From DATMGU01 sp035555315 (lineage in GTDB: Bacteria; Pseudomonadota; Alphaproteobacteria; ATCC43930; CGMCC-115725), in NCBI GenBank assembly GCA_035555315.1, contig DATMGU010000092.1:1-31873 (forward strand): a stretch of DNA of 31,873 nt, given 5' to 3'. This document shows positions 15,591-24,442 of the stretch, in pieces. The position numbers and the translations under genes are program-made. The notes beneath the pieces are model-generated. The model searched no databases, was not told the DNA's origin, and saw nothing but the letters and a program-made list of their open reading frames with translations. Position 1 is the first letter of the stretch, and the number at the start of each line of letters is the position of its first letter.

Positions 15591-18500
15591 AAACCGCCGC
15601 GCCGGGTCCGGCGCCGGGCGCGCCAGCCGCTCAGCCGCGCCAGATAGAGATAGACGACCGGCGTCGTGTAGAGCGTCAGCATCTGCGAGACGATCAGGCC
15701 ACCGACCGTCGCGATGCCCAAGGGTTGACGCAGTTCCGAGCCGGCACCGGTGCCGATCGCGATCGGCAAGGCACCGAGCAGCGCCGCCATGGTCGTCATC
15801 ATGATCGGCCGGAAGCGCAGCAAACAGGCCTGAAAGATCGCATCGGCCGGCTTCATGCCCTGGCCGCGCTCCGCATCGAGCGCGAAATCGACCATCATGA
15901 TCGCGTTCTTCTTGACGATACCAACCAGCAGGATGATGCCGATCATCGAAATCGGCGAGAGCGGCGTGCGGGTATAGAGCAACGCCAGCAGTGCCCCCAA
16001 GCCGGCCGACGGGATCGTCGACAGGATGGTCAGGGGGTGGATGAAGCTCTCATACAGCATCCCCAACACCACATAGACGCCGATGATCGCCGCCAGCAGC
16101 AACACCACCTGACTGTTATTGGATTGCCGGAATGTCTTGGCATCGCCTTGGAACGAAGCGGTGAGATCGGGCGGCAGCACCGTCTCCCGCTCGACCCGAT
16201 GGATGGCGTCGACCGCCTGCCCCAACGAAACCCCGGCGGCGAGGTTGAAGGAGAGCGTCGCCGCAGCCACACCATTATGGTGATAGACCGCGAGCGGCCC
16301 TAGGGTTTCGATCTGCCTGGTAACCGACGACAGCGGCACCGAGGCACCGGTAACCGGTGCCGGCAGATGCAGGATGCCGAGCGCGCCCGGGTCTTGACGG
16401 AATTGCGGATCGACCTCGAGCACAACCTTGAACTGGTTCAGCTCGGTATAGAGTGTCGCGACCTGGCGCTGGGCGAAGGCGTCGTTCAACACCTGATCGA
16501 TCGCCGCCGGCGAAACGCCCAGACGCGCGGCACTGTCGCGATCGATCGCCAAGCTCGCCTGCCGGGCGTTCCGCGCGCGATCGCTGTTGACGTCCTTCAA
16601 TTCGGGCACGGCCGCCAGCTTGTCCCGCAGGATGTACATCCATTTCAGCAGCTCCTCGGTATCGGGATCCTGCAGGGTGTACTGATAGGCCGCCTTGCTG
16701 GGCCGTGCCCCGCCGCCGAAATTCTGCACCGGCTGCATGAACAGCGAGATGCCGGTCAGCGGCGCCGCCGCCGCGCGCAGCCGATCGATCACCTGCGGGG
16801 TACTGAGCTTGCGTTCGGCCAGCGGCTTCAGGTTGATCGTGAGGTAACCATTGTTCAAATTGTAGCTGGCGCTGATCCAGGAATAGACGCTCTCGACCGC
16901 CGGATCGGCCATCAGGATGTCGACGACCGCTTGCTGCTTCGCCGACATCGCGTCGAACGAGATATCGACCGCGGCCTCGGTGCTGCCTTGGATCGTGCCG
17001 GTATCCTCGACCGGCACGAAACCCTTGGGCACCGCGCCATAGAGATAGATCGTGCCGGCGACGCAGGCAAAGGTCAGGCCGAGCATCCAGCGGCGACGCC
17101 GCAACGCCACCGTCAAGCTGCGCTCATACCCGGCGAGCAAACCCGCGAACAGACGATCCGTCGCCCGCCTCACCCGGCCCGGTGGCCGGTCCATCGCGTC
17201 GCGGCCGAGAAACATCGCGCACATGGTCGGCGTCAGGGTCAGCGAGACGATCGCCGAGACGACCACCGCCGCACTGAGCGTCACGCCGAATTCCCGAAAG
17301 AACCGGCCGATGATGCCGTCGAGGAACAGGATCGGCACGAAGGCCGAGATCAGCGAGATGGTGATCGACACGATCGTGAAGCCGATCTGCCGGGCGCCCT
17401 TCAAGGCGGCATCAAGCGGTCGGGCGCCGCCCTCGATCAGCCGGACGATGTTCTCGATCATGACGATCGCATCGTCGACGACGAAGCCGACGGCGACGGT
17501 CAAGGCCATCAGCGACAGATTGTCCAGGCTGAAGCCGCAGACATACATGATGGCGAAGGTGCCGAGCAGGGCCACCGGTATGGTGACGCTGGGGATCACG
17601 GTCGCCCAGAACCGGCGCAGGAACAGCAGCATCACCAGGATGACCAGCCCGGTGCTGAGCGCCAGGGTGTACTGCACGTCGCGGATCGCGGCCCGGATCG
17701 ATGTCGTGCGATCGGCCAGGACATCGACCGATACGGAGGGCGGCAACCAGTGGAGGATCTGCGGCAGCGCCGCCCTGACCCGGTCGACCGTCTCCACGAC
17801 GTTCGCGTCGGTCTCCTTGCGGACCTGCACCAGCACGGTACGCTTGCGGTTGAACCAGGCGGCGTTGCGCGAATTGGCCACGCCCTCCTTGATGTCGGCC
17901 AGATCGCCCAGCCGCACCGCGGCGCCGTTGCGCCAGGTGACGATCAACTGGCGAAAATCAGCCACCTTGAACAGTTGATCGTTGGCGCCGATCGAATAGG
18001 CCTGCAGCGGCCCTTCGAGGCTGCCCTTGGGTGAATTGGCGTTGGCGGCGGCGATCGCCAGGCGCACATCCTCCAGCCCGATGCCATAGGCGGCGAGTGT
18101 GGAGGGGTTGAGCCGCACGCGGATCGCGGTCTTTTCCGCGCCGCTTTGATCGGCCTGGCTGACGCCCGGGATCTGCGACAGCTTGGGCACCACGATGGTG
18201 TCGACCAGATCGTAGACCTCGCCCGGCGGCAGGCTGTCGCTGGTGAAGGCGAGGGTCAGTATCGGCGCCTGCGAGGTGTTGATCTTGTAGTAGCCCGGTG
18301 GCCGGGGCATGTCCTGCGGCAGGGCGCCGGCGGCGGCGGTGATCGCCGCCTGAACATCGCGGGCGGCCCCGGCGATGTCGCGTTCCAGGGTGAACTGCAC
18401 CGGCATCGAGAGGTTGCCGAGCGTGCTGGTCGAGGTCAGCTCGCTGACCCCGGGAATCTGTCCGATCAGGCGCTCCAGCGGGGTTGCGACCGAGGAGGCC

Positions 18501-18718
18501 ATGGTCTCCGGGCTGGCGCCCGGCAAGCTGGCATAGACATAGATGGTCGGGATATCGACGACGGGAACCGAGGCGACCGGCAGATAGCGATAGGCGACGA
18601 GGCCCAGCAGCATCACCCCGGCGGTCAGCAGAAACGTCGCCACCGGCCGGCGGATGAACGGCTCGCTCAACGAGGCATCGGCTTCGCCGCCGCGGCCCGG
18701 GCGGTTAATCGGCGGCAT
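15575..18718 (-). CDS. mdtC: RND efflux permease, MdtC-like
   Basis: A 1047-residue inner-membrane RND (HAE1) transporter, the second permease of the operon. It begins SEPFIRRPVATFLLTAGVML, has the porter-domain motifs expected for the family, and the transmembrane-4 proton-relay pair Asp415-Asp416 in GFVVDDAIVMIENIVR. C-terminal LLRFRPIMMTTMAALLGALP and GGLIVSQMLTLYTTPVVY are family signatures. Like MdtC/MuxC it would form a hetero-oligomeric trimer with the MdtB-like subunit encoded just upstream. Its ATG lies inside the 3' end of that gene (14-base overlap), indicating translational coupling. It overlaps the convergent membrane-protein gene by 16 bases. Substrates are unknown. Confidence 0.92.
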   Translation of the reverse strand: MPPINRPGRGGEADASLSEPFIRRPVATFLLTAGVMLLGLVAYRYLPVASVPVVDIPTIYVYASLPGASPETMASSVATPLERLIGQIPGVSELTSTSTLGNLSMPVQFTLERDIAGAARDVQAAITAAAGALPQDMPRPPGYYKINTSQAPILTLAFTSDSLPPGEVYDLVDTIVVPKLSQIPGVSQADQSGAEKTAIRVRLNPSTLAAYGIGLEDVRLAIAAANANSPKGSLEGPLQAYSIGANDQLFKVADFRQLIVTWRNGAAVRLGDLADIKEGVANSRNAAWFNRKRTVLVQVRKETDANVVETVDRVRAALPQILHWLPPSVSVDVLADRTTSIRAAIRDVQYTLALSTGLVILVMLLFLRRFWATVIPSVTIPVALLGTFAIMYVCGFSLDNLSLMALTVAVGFVVDDAIVMIENIVRLIEGGARPLDAALKGARQIGFTIVSITISLISAFVPILFLDGIIGRFFREFGVTLSAAVVVSAIVSLTLTPTMCAMFLGRDAMDRPPGRVRRATDRLFAGLLAGYERSLTVALRRRRWMLGLTFACVAGTIYLYGAVPKGFVPVEDTGTIQGSTEAAVDISFDAMSAKQQAVVDILMADPAVESVYSWISASYNLNNGYLTINLKPLAERKLSTPQVIDRLRAAAAPLTGISLFMQPVQNFGGGARPSKAAYQYTLQDPDTEELLKWMYILRDKLAAVPELKDVNSDRARNARQASLAIDRDSAARLGVSPAAIDQVLNDAFAQRQVATLYTELNQFKVVLEVDPQFRQDPGALGILHLPAPVTGASVPLSSVTRQIETLGPLAVYHHNGVAAATLSFNLAAGVSLGQAVDAIHRVERETVLPPDLTASFQGDAKTFRQSNNSQVVLLLAAIIGVYVVLGMLYESFIHPLTILSTIPSAGLGALLALLYTRTPLSPISMIGIILLVGIVKKNAIMMVDFALDAERGQGMKPADAIFQACLLRFRPIMMTTMAALLGALPIAIGTGAGSELRQPLGIATVGGLIVSQMLTLYTTPVVYLYLARLSGWRARRRTRRGGFQAAE

Positions 18719-21700
18719 CGGTGTGCTTATGCTTCGACGGGGGCACCAGACGCATCGCGGGCGGCAGCGGGTCGACCGCCTTGCCCGCCGCGCGTTGAGT
18801 GAGACGCCGCGACGACCTGCCCAGCCGGTCGAACGCCAGATAGATCACCGGCGTCGTATAAAGCGTCAGGAACTGCGAGACGATCAAGCCGCCGACGATG
18901 GCGATGCCCAGGGGACGCCTGATCTCGGATCCCGTGCCGGTGCCGAAGGCCAGCGGCAGGGCACCCAGGAGGGCCGCCATCGTCGTCATCATGATCGGCC
19001 GGAAGCGCAGCAGGCAGGCCTGATAGATCGATTGCTCCGGCGGCAGATTCCGCGTCCGCTCCGCCTCCAGCGCGAAGTCGATCATCATGATCGCGTTCTT
19101 CTTGACGATGCCGATCAGCAGGATGATGCCGATCAGCGAGATCACGCTGAGGTCGTAGCCGAACAGCATGAGGCCGAGCAGTGCGCCGACCCCGGCGGAG
19201 GGCAGGGTCGACAGGATCGTGATCGGGTGGATGTAGCTTTCGTACAGCACGCCCAGCACGATGTAGACGACGATGATCGCCGCGACGATCAGAGCCGTCT
19301 GGCTGCCCAGCGACGTCTGGAATTCGGCGGCGCTGCCGGAGAAATTGGTGGCGACGCTATCGGGCAGATGGATCGTCCGCTCCGCCTGCCGGATCGCGTC
19401 GACCGCCGCCCCGAGCGATTTGCCCGGCGCCACGTTGAAGGACAGGGTGACCGCCGGGAACAGCCCGACATGGCTGACCGACAGGCGCGCCGTGCCCTGT
19501 GCCACCGTGGCGAAGGCCGAGAGCGGCACCTGCTGGCCGGTCGAGGATTTGACGTAGATCTGGCCCAGCGCGTTCGGGTCCAGCCGGAAGCTGGGATCGA
19601 CCTCCAGGATGACATGGTACTGGTTGAGCTGGGTGTAGATCGTCGAGATCTGCCGCTGGCCGAACGCGTCGTATAGCGTGTCGTCCACGGTCTGGACCGA
19701 GACGCCGAGGCGCGCCGCCGCGTCCCGGTCGATCCGCACCATGGCCTGCAACCCGCCGGTCTGCTGGTCGGACGCGACATCGATCAGCGCCGGCTGCTTG
19801 CGCAGCTCGGCCAGCAGGCGCGGCGCCCAGTGGGTGAGCTCGCCGATATCCGCGTCCTGCAGCGTGTATTGGTACTGGGTCCGGCTGACCCGGTTGTCGA
19901 CCTGAATGTCCTGCACCGATTGCATGAACAGCTCGATGCCGCCGACCGGCGCCACGGCGCGGCGCAGCCGGCCGATGATCTCGTCGGCGCCGGCCCGGCG
20001 CTGCCGGCGCGGCTTCAAGTTGATGAAGACGCGCCCGGTATTGCCGGTGTTGTTGACGATGCCGGTGCCGACGAAGCTATCCGTGCTGACCACGTCCGGA
20101 TCGCGGCGGACGATATCGACGATCGCCCGCTGCTTTTCCACCATGCCGGCGAACGAGATATCCTGCGCCGCATCGGTGACACCGATGATCAGGCCGGTAT
20201 CCTGTTGCGGCAGGAACCCCTTGGGTATCTCGGCATAGAGCACGCCGGTCAGCACGACGGTCGCCGCCGTCGCCGCGAGCACCAGCGGCTGACGGCGCAG
20301 CACCCAGCGCAAGCCGCGATCGTAGCTCGCCAGCAAGGCGTCGAACATCCGCTCGGTCAGGCGAAACAGCCAGCCCCCCGGTTCCCCGGTATCCCGGCGC
20401 AGCAGCTTCGCGCACATCATCGGCGTCAGGGTCAGCGAGACGATGCCCGAGATGACGATCGCCACCGACAGCGTGATCGCGAATTCGCGGAACAATCGAC
20501 CGACAATGCCGCCCATCAACAGCAGCGGGATGAACACGGCGATCAGCGAGACGGTCAGCGACACGACGGTGAAGCCGATCTGCCGGGCGCCCTTCAAGGC
20601 GGCGTCGAGCGGCGTCTCGCCCTGCTCGATATGCCGGACGATGTTCTCGATCATGACGATCGCGTCGTCGACGACGAAACCGGCGGCGACGGTCAGCGCC
20701 ATCAGCGACAGGTTGTCCAGGCTGAAACCCGCCAGCTTCATGATGCCGAAGGTCGCGATCAGCGAGACCGGCAAGGTGACGCTGGGGATGACCGTCGCCC
20801 AGATCTTGCGCAGAAACACGAAGATCACCAGCACGACCAGCGCGCCGGTGATGACCAGCGTCGACTGCACATCGGCGATCGAAGCGCGGATCGTCTCGGT
20901 CCGATCGGTCAGGATGGCGAGCTTGATGGAGGGCGGCAGGGCCGCCTGCAGTTGCGGCAGCAGGGCGCGGATCCGGTCGACGGTCTCGATGATGTTGGCG
21001 CCGGGCTGCCGCTGCACGTCGAGAATGACCGCCGGCTTGTCGTCCTGCCAGCCGGCCAGCCGGGTGTTCTCGACACCGTCGATCACCGTCGCCACGTCGC
21101 CCAGACGCACCGCCGAGCCATTGCGATAGGCGATGATCACCTGGCGATAGGCATCCGCCGAGAACAGCTGGTCGTCGGCCGCGATCGAGAATGCCTGCAG
21201 CGGCCCGTCGATATTGCCCTTGGGCATGTTCGCGGTGGCGAGGCCGATCTGGGTGCGGACATCCTCGGGACCGAGGCCCAGCCCGGCGAGGGCGGCCGGA
21301 TCGAGTTGCAGACGCACGGCCGGCTTCTGCCCGCCCTCGATCGTCACCAGGCCGACGCCGTCGACCTGGGACAACTTCTGGACGATGAGGTTGTCGGCGA
21401 CGTCATTGATGCGGCGCAGCGGCACCGTGTCCGAGGTCATCGCCAGGACCAGCACCGGCGTATCCGCCGGGTTCACCTTGCTGTAGGTCGGCGGCCCCGG
21501 CAATTTGCCGACCGGCAACACGCCGGAAGCCGCGTTGATCGCCGACTGCACGTCCTGGCCGGCCGCGTCGATGTCGCGGGCCAGGGAGAATTGCAGCGTG
21601 ATGATCGACAGGCCCTGAGCGCTGGTCGAAACCATCGAGGTCAAGCCCGAGATGCGGCCGAATTGCTGCTCCAGCGGCGTCGTGACCGCGGAGGCCATGA

Positions 21701-21872
21701 CATCCGGACCGGCGCCTGGAAAGCCGGTGGTCACCTGAATCGTCGGGAAGTCGACCGATGGCAGAGCCGCCACCGGCAGGCTGCGATAGCCCAACAGCCC
21801 CAGCAGCACGACGCCGATCATCAGCAGCGACGTCGCGATCGGCCGCAGGATGAAGGGCTGGGAAATATTCAC
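18705..21872 (-). CDS. mdtB: RND efflux permease, MdtB-like
   Basis: A 1055-residue RND permease starting at GTG 21872 with the family N-terminus NISQPFILRPIATSLLMIGV; the open frame extends further upstream but over the adaptor gene in another frame. The proton-relay pair is Asp402-Asp403 in GFVVDDAIVMIENIVRH. TLPSAGVGALLGLMLF, GIVKKNAIMMIDFALEAER and LYTTPVIYLAFDRLGR close the protein. Two distinct permeases after one adaptor is the MdtABC/MuxABC arrangement. It starts 23 bases after the adaptor stop and overlaps the MdtC-like gene by 14 bases. No TolC-type channel is encoded in the window, so it must use one from elsewhere. Confidence 0.92.
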   Translation of the reverse strand: MNISQPFILRPIATSLLMIGVVLLGLLGYRSLPVAALPSVDFPTIQVTTGFPGAGPDVMASAVTTPLEQQFGRISGLTSMVSTSAQGLSIITLQFSLARDIDAAGQDVQSAINAASGVLPVGKLPGPPTYSKVNPADTPVLVLAMTSDTVPLRRINDVADNLIVQKLSQVDGVGLVTIEGGQKPAVRLQLDPAALAGLGLGPEDVRTQIGLATANMPKGNIDGPLQAFSIAADDQLFSADAYRQVIIAYRNGSAVRLGDVATVIDGVENTRLAGWQDDKPAVILDVQRQPGANIIETVDRIRALLPQLQAALPPSIKLAILTDRTETIRASIADVQSTLVITGALVVLVIFVFLRKIWATVIPSVTLPVSLIATFGIMKLAGFSLDNLSLMALTVAAGFVVDDAIVMIENIVRHIEQGETPLDAALKGARQIGFTVVSLTVSLIAVFIPLLLMGGIVGRLFREFAITLSVAIVISGIVSLTLTPMMCAKLLRRDTGEPGGWLFRLTERMFDALLASYDRGLRWVLRRQPLVLAATAATVVLTGVLYAEIPKGFLPQQDTGLIIGVTDAAQDISFAGMVEKQRAIVDIVRRDPDVVSTDSFVGTGIVNNTGNTGRVFINLKPRRQRRAGADEIIGRLRRAVAPVGGIELFMQSVQDIQVDNRVSRTQYQYTLQDADIGELTHWAPRLLAELRKQPALIDVASDQQTGGLQAMVRIDRDAAARLGVSVQTVDDTLYDAFGQRQISTIYTQLNQYHVILEVDPSFRLDPNALGQIYVKSSTGQQVPLSAFATVAQGTARLSVSHVGLFPAVTLSFNVAPGKSLGAAVDAIRQAERTIHLPDSVATNFSGSAAEFQTSLGSQTALIVAAIIVVYIVLGVLYESYIHPITILSTLPSAGVGALLGLMLFGYDLSVISLIGIILLIGIVKKNAIMMIDFALEAERTRNLPPEQSIYQACLLRFRPIMMTTMAALLGALPLAFGTGTGSEIRRPLGIAIVGGLIVSQFLTLYTTPVIYLAFDRLGRSSRRLTQRAAGKAVDPLPPAMRLVPPSKHKHTDAAD

Positions 21873-21895
21873 GACACCGCCCCGCGCAAAATCGC

Positions 21896-23128
21896 TCAGG
21901 CCGGGTTTCGCCGGCCGGACGCGCTCTCGCCCCCCGAGGGCGGGCCGGGCGTCGCGGCGTCGGGCACCGGCGCGCCCCCGGCGGCGGCGGTGGCGATCTG
22001 CACCTTGCTGCCCGCGCGCAGCTTGTACTGGCCGTCGACGACGACCCGCTCGCCTTGTTTCAGCCCGGAGACGACGAGGGCGCGCCCATTGGTAATGGGG
22101 CCGATATCGATCGGCCGGATCTCGACCGTCTCGTCCGGCTTGATCACATAGGCGAAGCTGCCGTTCGGGCCGCGCTGCACGACCGTCGCCGCGATCAGCA
22201 AGCCATTCTTGCGCGTCGTCGCCAGCAACCGGGCATTGACGAATTGCCCGGGCCATAACGTGCGGTGCTGATTGGAAAAGGTCGCCTTCAGCTTGATCGT
22301 GCCGGTCGTCTGGTCGATCTGGTTATCGATCAGGGTCAGGGTTCCCTGATCGAGCGTCACCTGGCTGTCCTTGCTGAGGGCGGTCACCGGCAGCTCCGCC
22401 ACCTCGCCGTCCTTGATGATTTGTGGCAGCACGTCCGCCGGCAGCGTGAAGACGACGAAAATCGGCTGGAGCTGGGTCACCGTCACCAGCGGCACCGTAT
22501 CGACCGCATGGACGATATTGCCGGCATCGATCTGCCGCATCCCGGCGCGGCCGTCGATCGGCGAGGTCAGCGTGGTGTATTCCAGCTGCACCTTGGCGGC
22601 CTCGATTTGCGCCTGGTCGGAAGCGAGCGAGGCTTCGAGCTGCGCCACCGCCGCGCGCTGCTGATCGACGCTCTGCTTGGTGGCGTATTGTTTCGTCGAC
22701 AATTCCTGATAGCGCCCCAGATCCGCCTTGGCGCTGATCAGCTGCGCCTGATCCTTCTGCTTCATCGCCTCCATCTGCTGCAGGGCCGCCTGCAGCGGGC
22801 GCGGATCGATCTGTGCCAGGATGTCCCCGGCTTTGACGTCCTGGCCTTCCTTGAACAGCACCTTTTGGATCTGGCCGTCGACGCGGGTCTTGACCGACAC
22901 CGTGTTGAACGCGGTGACCGTTCCGATCCCGGTCAGATAGATCGGCACGTCCGCCGCCTCGACCGTACCGGCGACCACGGGCACCGGCGGTTCGGCCTCC
23001 CCGTTCCGCGCGCCGCTCGATCCATCTCGATGCTGTGGCTCGACAGGTGCCGGCGGGTAGTAATAGACGGCGGCCGCCCCCCCTGCCGCGAGCAGGCAGA
23101 GCACGATCATCAAGCTTCTCGGCCTCAT
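21896..23128 (-). CDS. mdtA: RND efflux periplasmic adaptor, MdtA-like
   Basis: A 410-residue membrane-fusion protein. An N-terminal hydrophobic anchor (LMIVLCLLAAGGAAAVYYY) lacks a lipobox. Next come the lipoyl half VKTRVDGQIQKVLFKEGQ, DVKAGDILAQIDPRP, a coiled-coil hairpin rich in Gln/Ala/Leu (QQMEAMKQKDQAQLISAKA to YATKQSVDQQRAAVAQLEA), and the returning half LTSPIDGRAGMRQIDAG. The C-terminus is a Pro/Ala/Gly tail. It bridges the permeases to an outer-membrane channel. It is the first gene of the minus-strand operon; a cluster of TGGCGAT/ATCGCCA sites starts 24 bases upstream of the ATG. Confidence 0.92.
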   Translation of the reverse strand: MRPRSLMIVLCLLAAGGAAAVYYYPPAPVEPQHRDGSSGARNGEAEPPVPVVAGTVEAADVPIYLTGIGTVTAFNTVSVKTRVDGQIQKVLFKEGQDVKAGDILAQIDPRPLQAALQQMEAMKQKDQAQLISAKADLGRYQELSTKQYATKQSVDQQRAAVAQLEASLASDQAQIEAAKVQLEYTTLTSPIDGRAGMRQIDAGNIVHAVDTVPLVTVTQLQPIFVVFTLPADVLPQIIKDGEVAELPVTALSKDSQVTLDQGTLTLIDNQIDQTTGTIKLKATFSNQHRTLWPGQFVNARLLATTRKNGLLIAATVVQRGPNGSFAYVIKPDETVEIRPIDIGPITNGRALVVSGLKQGERVVVDGQYKLRAGSKVQIATAAAGGAPVPDAATPGPPSGGESASGRRNPA

Positions 23129-23151
23129 GCCTCACCCATGACTGAAAGGGA

Positions 23152-23238
23152 TGGCGATACCTCCGCCGCACCGGATATCGCCAACACATGGCGATTATAT
23201 GGCCATCCGCCGCGGAGCGCCCAAATCATCGATCGCCA
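23152..23238. promoter_or_regulatory. Cluster of four TGGCGAT/ATCGCCA sites upstream of the RND operon
   Basis: The 7-mer TGGCGAT occurs at 23152-23158 and 23189-23195 and its complement ATCGCCA at 23177-23183 and 23232-23238. The middle two form a 19-base inverted repeat (7-5-7). They lie between the mdtA start (23128, minus) and the divergent coiled-coil pair (23295, plus). This resembles an operator array for a dimeric repressor or response regulator (RND operons are often under TetR or two-component control). No regulator gene is in the window, so the assignment is inference. Confidence 0.45.
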
Positions 23239-23294
23239 CAATGCGCCGAGCGCAATTAACCAACTATTATGACAACCCATGCGATGAAAGCGGC

Positions 23295-23879
23295 ATGACA
23301 ATCGCGTTTTTGTTCATCTTTCTGCTGTGCCTGTTCGGGCTCGTGGCCAGCCTCGTGCTTGCCAAGCCGATCGAGCGGCTACTGACCGAACGATCCGGCA
23401 TTTCCGAACAGAGTGAACAGATCGCCGCCGCCCGCACCGCCCTCGTGGCGGCTCAGGCTGAACGGACTCAACTCGAACGGCAGGTCAGTGTGCTCGACGC
23501 CCGGCTCAGCGATGTCGAGCGGCGCTCCCAGGTCCTGAAACAGCGCCTGAACCAGATGGTAGCGCCGGAATGGGACTTGATCTTTGAATTGGGCATAGTG
23601 GAGCCTGGCTACGAGCCCTTCGAATACAACGTGGCCCGACCCAACGTCCTCGCCAACCAGCTCGGCATCCGCCCGGCGGAGGATGCGCTTTATGCCGCTC
23701 CCCGGCGGGTCCATTGCTGGGCACGGACGGAACAAGCCGCCTCGGCCCTGGTCGTCGGCCGGTTCCCCAGTCATGACGGCTTCGTGATCTATCCGGCGGA
23801 CCGGCCGCAATCGAACGCGCTCGCCATCGCTCAAGCGCAACACAAGGCCGAGCACGACGCGGCGGCGGCGCATGCTTAA
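23295..23879 (+). CDS. Membrane-anchored coiled-coil protein of unknown function, first of a pair
   Basis: 194 residues from ATG 23295. Residues 1-24 form one transmembrane segment (MTIAFLFIFLLCLFGLVASL). Residues about 35-88 are a Gln/Ala/Leu/Arg-rich coiled coil. The C-terminal part (about 92-172) is a compact domain containing FELGIVEPGYEPFEYNVARP and CWARTEQAASALVVGRFP, followed by an Ala/His-rich tail. No known family is recognised. The frame is open upstream to 23151, but those residues look non-coding and this ATG directly precedes the hydrophobic segment; its ribosome site is weak. The stop overlaps the start of the next gene by eight bases, and the two share a C-terminal motif, suggesting a coexpressed, possibly heteromeric, inner-membrane complex. 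It is divergent from the RND pump. Confidence 0.8.
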   Translation: MTIAFLFIFLLCLFGLVASLVLAKPIERLLTERSGISEQSEQIAAARTALVAAQAERTQLERQVSVLDARLSDVERRSQVLKQRLNQMVAPEWDLIFELGIVEPGYEPFEYNVARPNVLANQLGIRPAEDALYAAPRRVHCWARTEQAASALVVGRFPSHDGFVIYPADRPQSNALAIAQAQHKAEHDAAAAHA

Positions 23880-24432
23880 CCTGTTCGACCTCATACCGCC
23901 CGCGACCTTGCTGGTGCTGGCCCTGATGGCGACCATCCTGATGCTGGGGGTATTCGCCGTCAGCCTTGACGGTTTGATACAGCGCTGCCGGGCCATTCCC
24001 GCCCAAGTCAACGGCATGAAACATACGCTTCAAATAGTCCAGGCCGACATCAAGACGGCGAAGGAACTCGCAAAAGCGGATCAGGATGCGATCGAGACCC
24101 TGAAGCAGCAGATCGTCGACGGCGAGGCGGAACTGGATACCAAGGCGAAAAACTTCGAACGGGCCAAGACAGCGAGCGGCACGCCGGTGATCGTCGTCGA
24201 CCAGACGATCCAGCCGGCATTCGAACCATGGCTGGTGCTGGTGAAGCGCCAAGCCAACGATCCCCGTAATAACGGGCCGCTCGCCTCGGCATGGGTCGCC
24301 GGCCGGCATTTCGTGGTCTTCGCGGAAGACGCCACCAATGCCGGCCGCCGCGTGGTTGCCCGGTTTCCCGCCAATCTGGGTTATGGCTGCGGTCCGCCGG
24401 AGCCTTTCCCCTTCCTGATGGGCGAAGGCTAA
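23872..24432 (+). CDS. Membrane-anchored coiled-coil protein of unknown function, second of a pair
   Basis: 186 residues, starting at an ATG inside the end of the preceding gene. A transmembrane segment at about residues 10-32 is followed by a helical coiled-coil stretch (about 48-98, rich in Lys, Glu, Gln, Ala) and a C-terminal domain with FEPWLVLVKRQANDP and VVFAEDATNAGRRVVARFP (RFP at 164-166). Aligned to its neighbour, the pattern aromatic-Ala-x3-3-Ala-x(2-4)-VV-[Ala/Gly]-RFP-x3-Gly-aromatic is shared, and the overall order TM, coil, small domain is the same. It is thus a probable diverged duplicate. No function can be assigned. It is convergent with the dehydrogenase gene, ten bases away. 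Confidence 0.8.
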   Translation: MLNLFDLIPPATLLVLALMATILMLGVFAVSLDGLIQRCRAIPAQVNGMKHTLQIVQADIKTAKELAKADQDAIETLKQQIVDGEAELDTKAKNFERAKTASGTPVIVVDQTIQPAFEPWLVLVKRQANDPRNNGPLASAWVAGRHFVVFAEDATNAGRRVVARFPANLGYGCGPPEPFPFLMGEG

Positions 24433-24442
24433 AGGCCGCCCC

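Noticed and set aside
16367..18034. 555-codon plus-strand open frame
   Set aside because: Antisense to the MdtC-like permease; composition is that of a reversed GC-rich gene.
19830..22151. 773-codon plus-strand open frame
   Set aside because: Antisense to the MdtB-like permease and the adaptor; no motif of its own.
21873..22256. N-terminal extension of the MdtB-like permease
   Set aside because: Overlaps the adaptor gene in another frame; the conserved N-terminus starts at GTG 21872.
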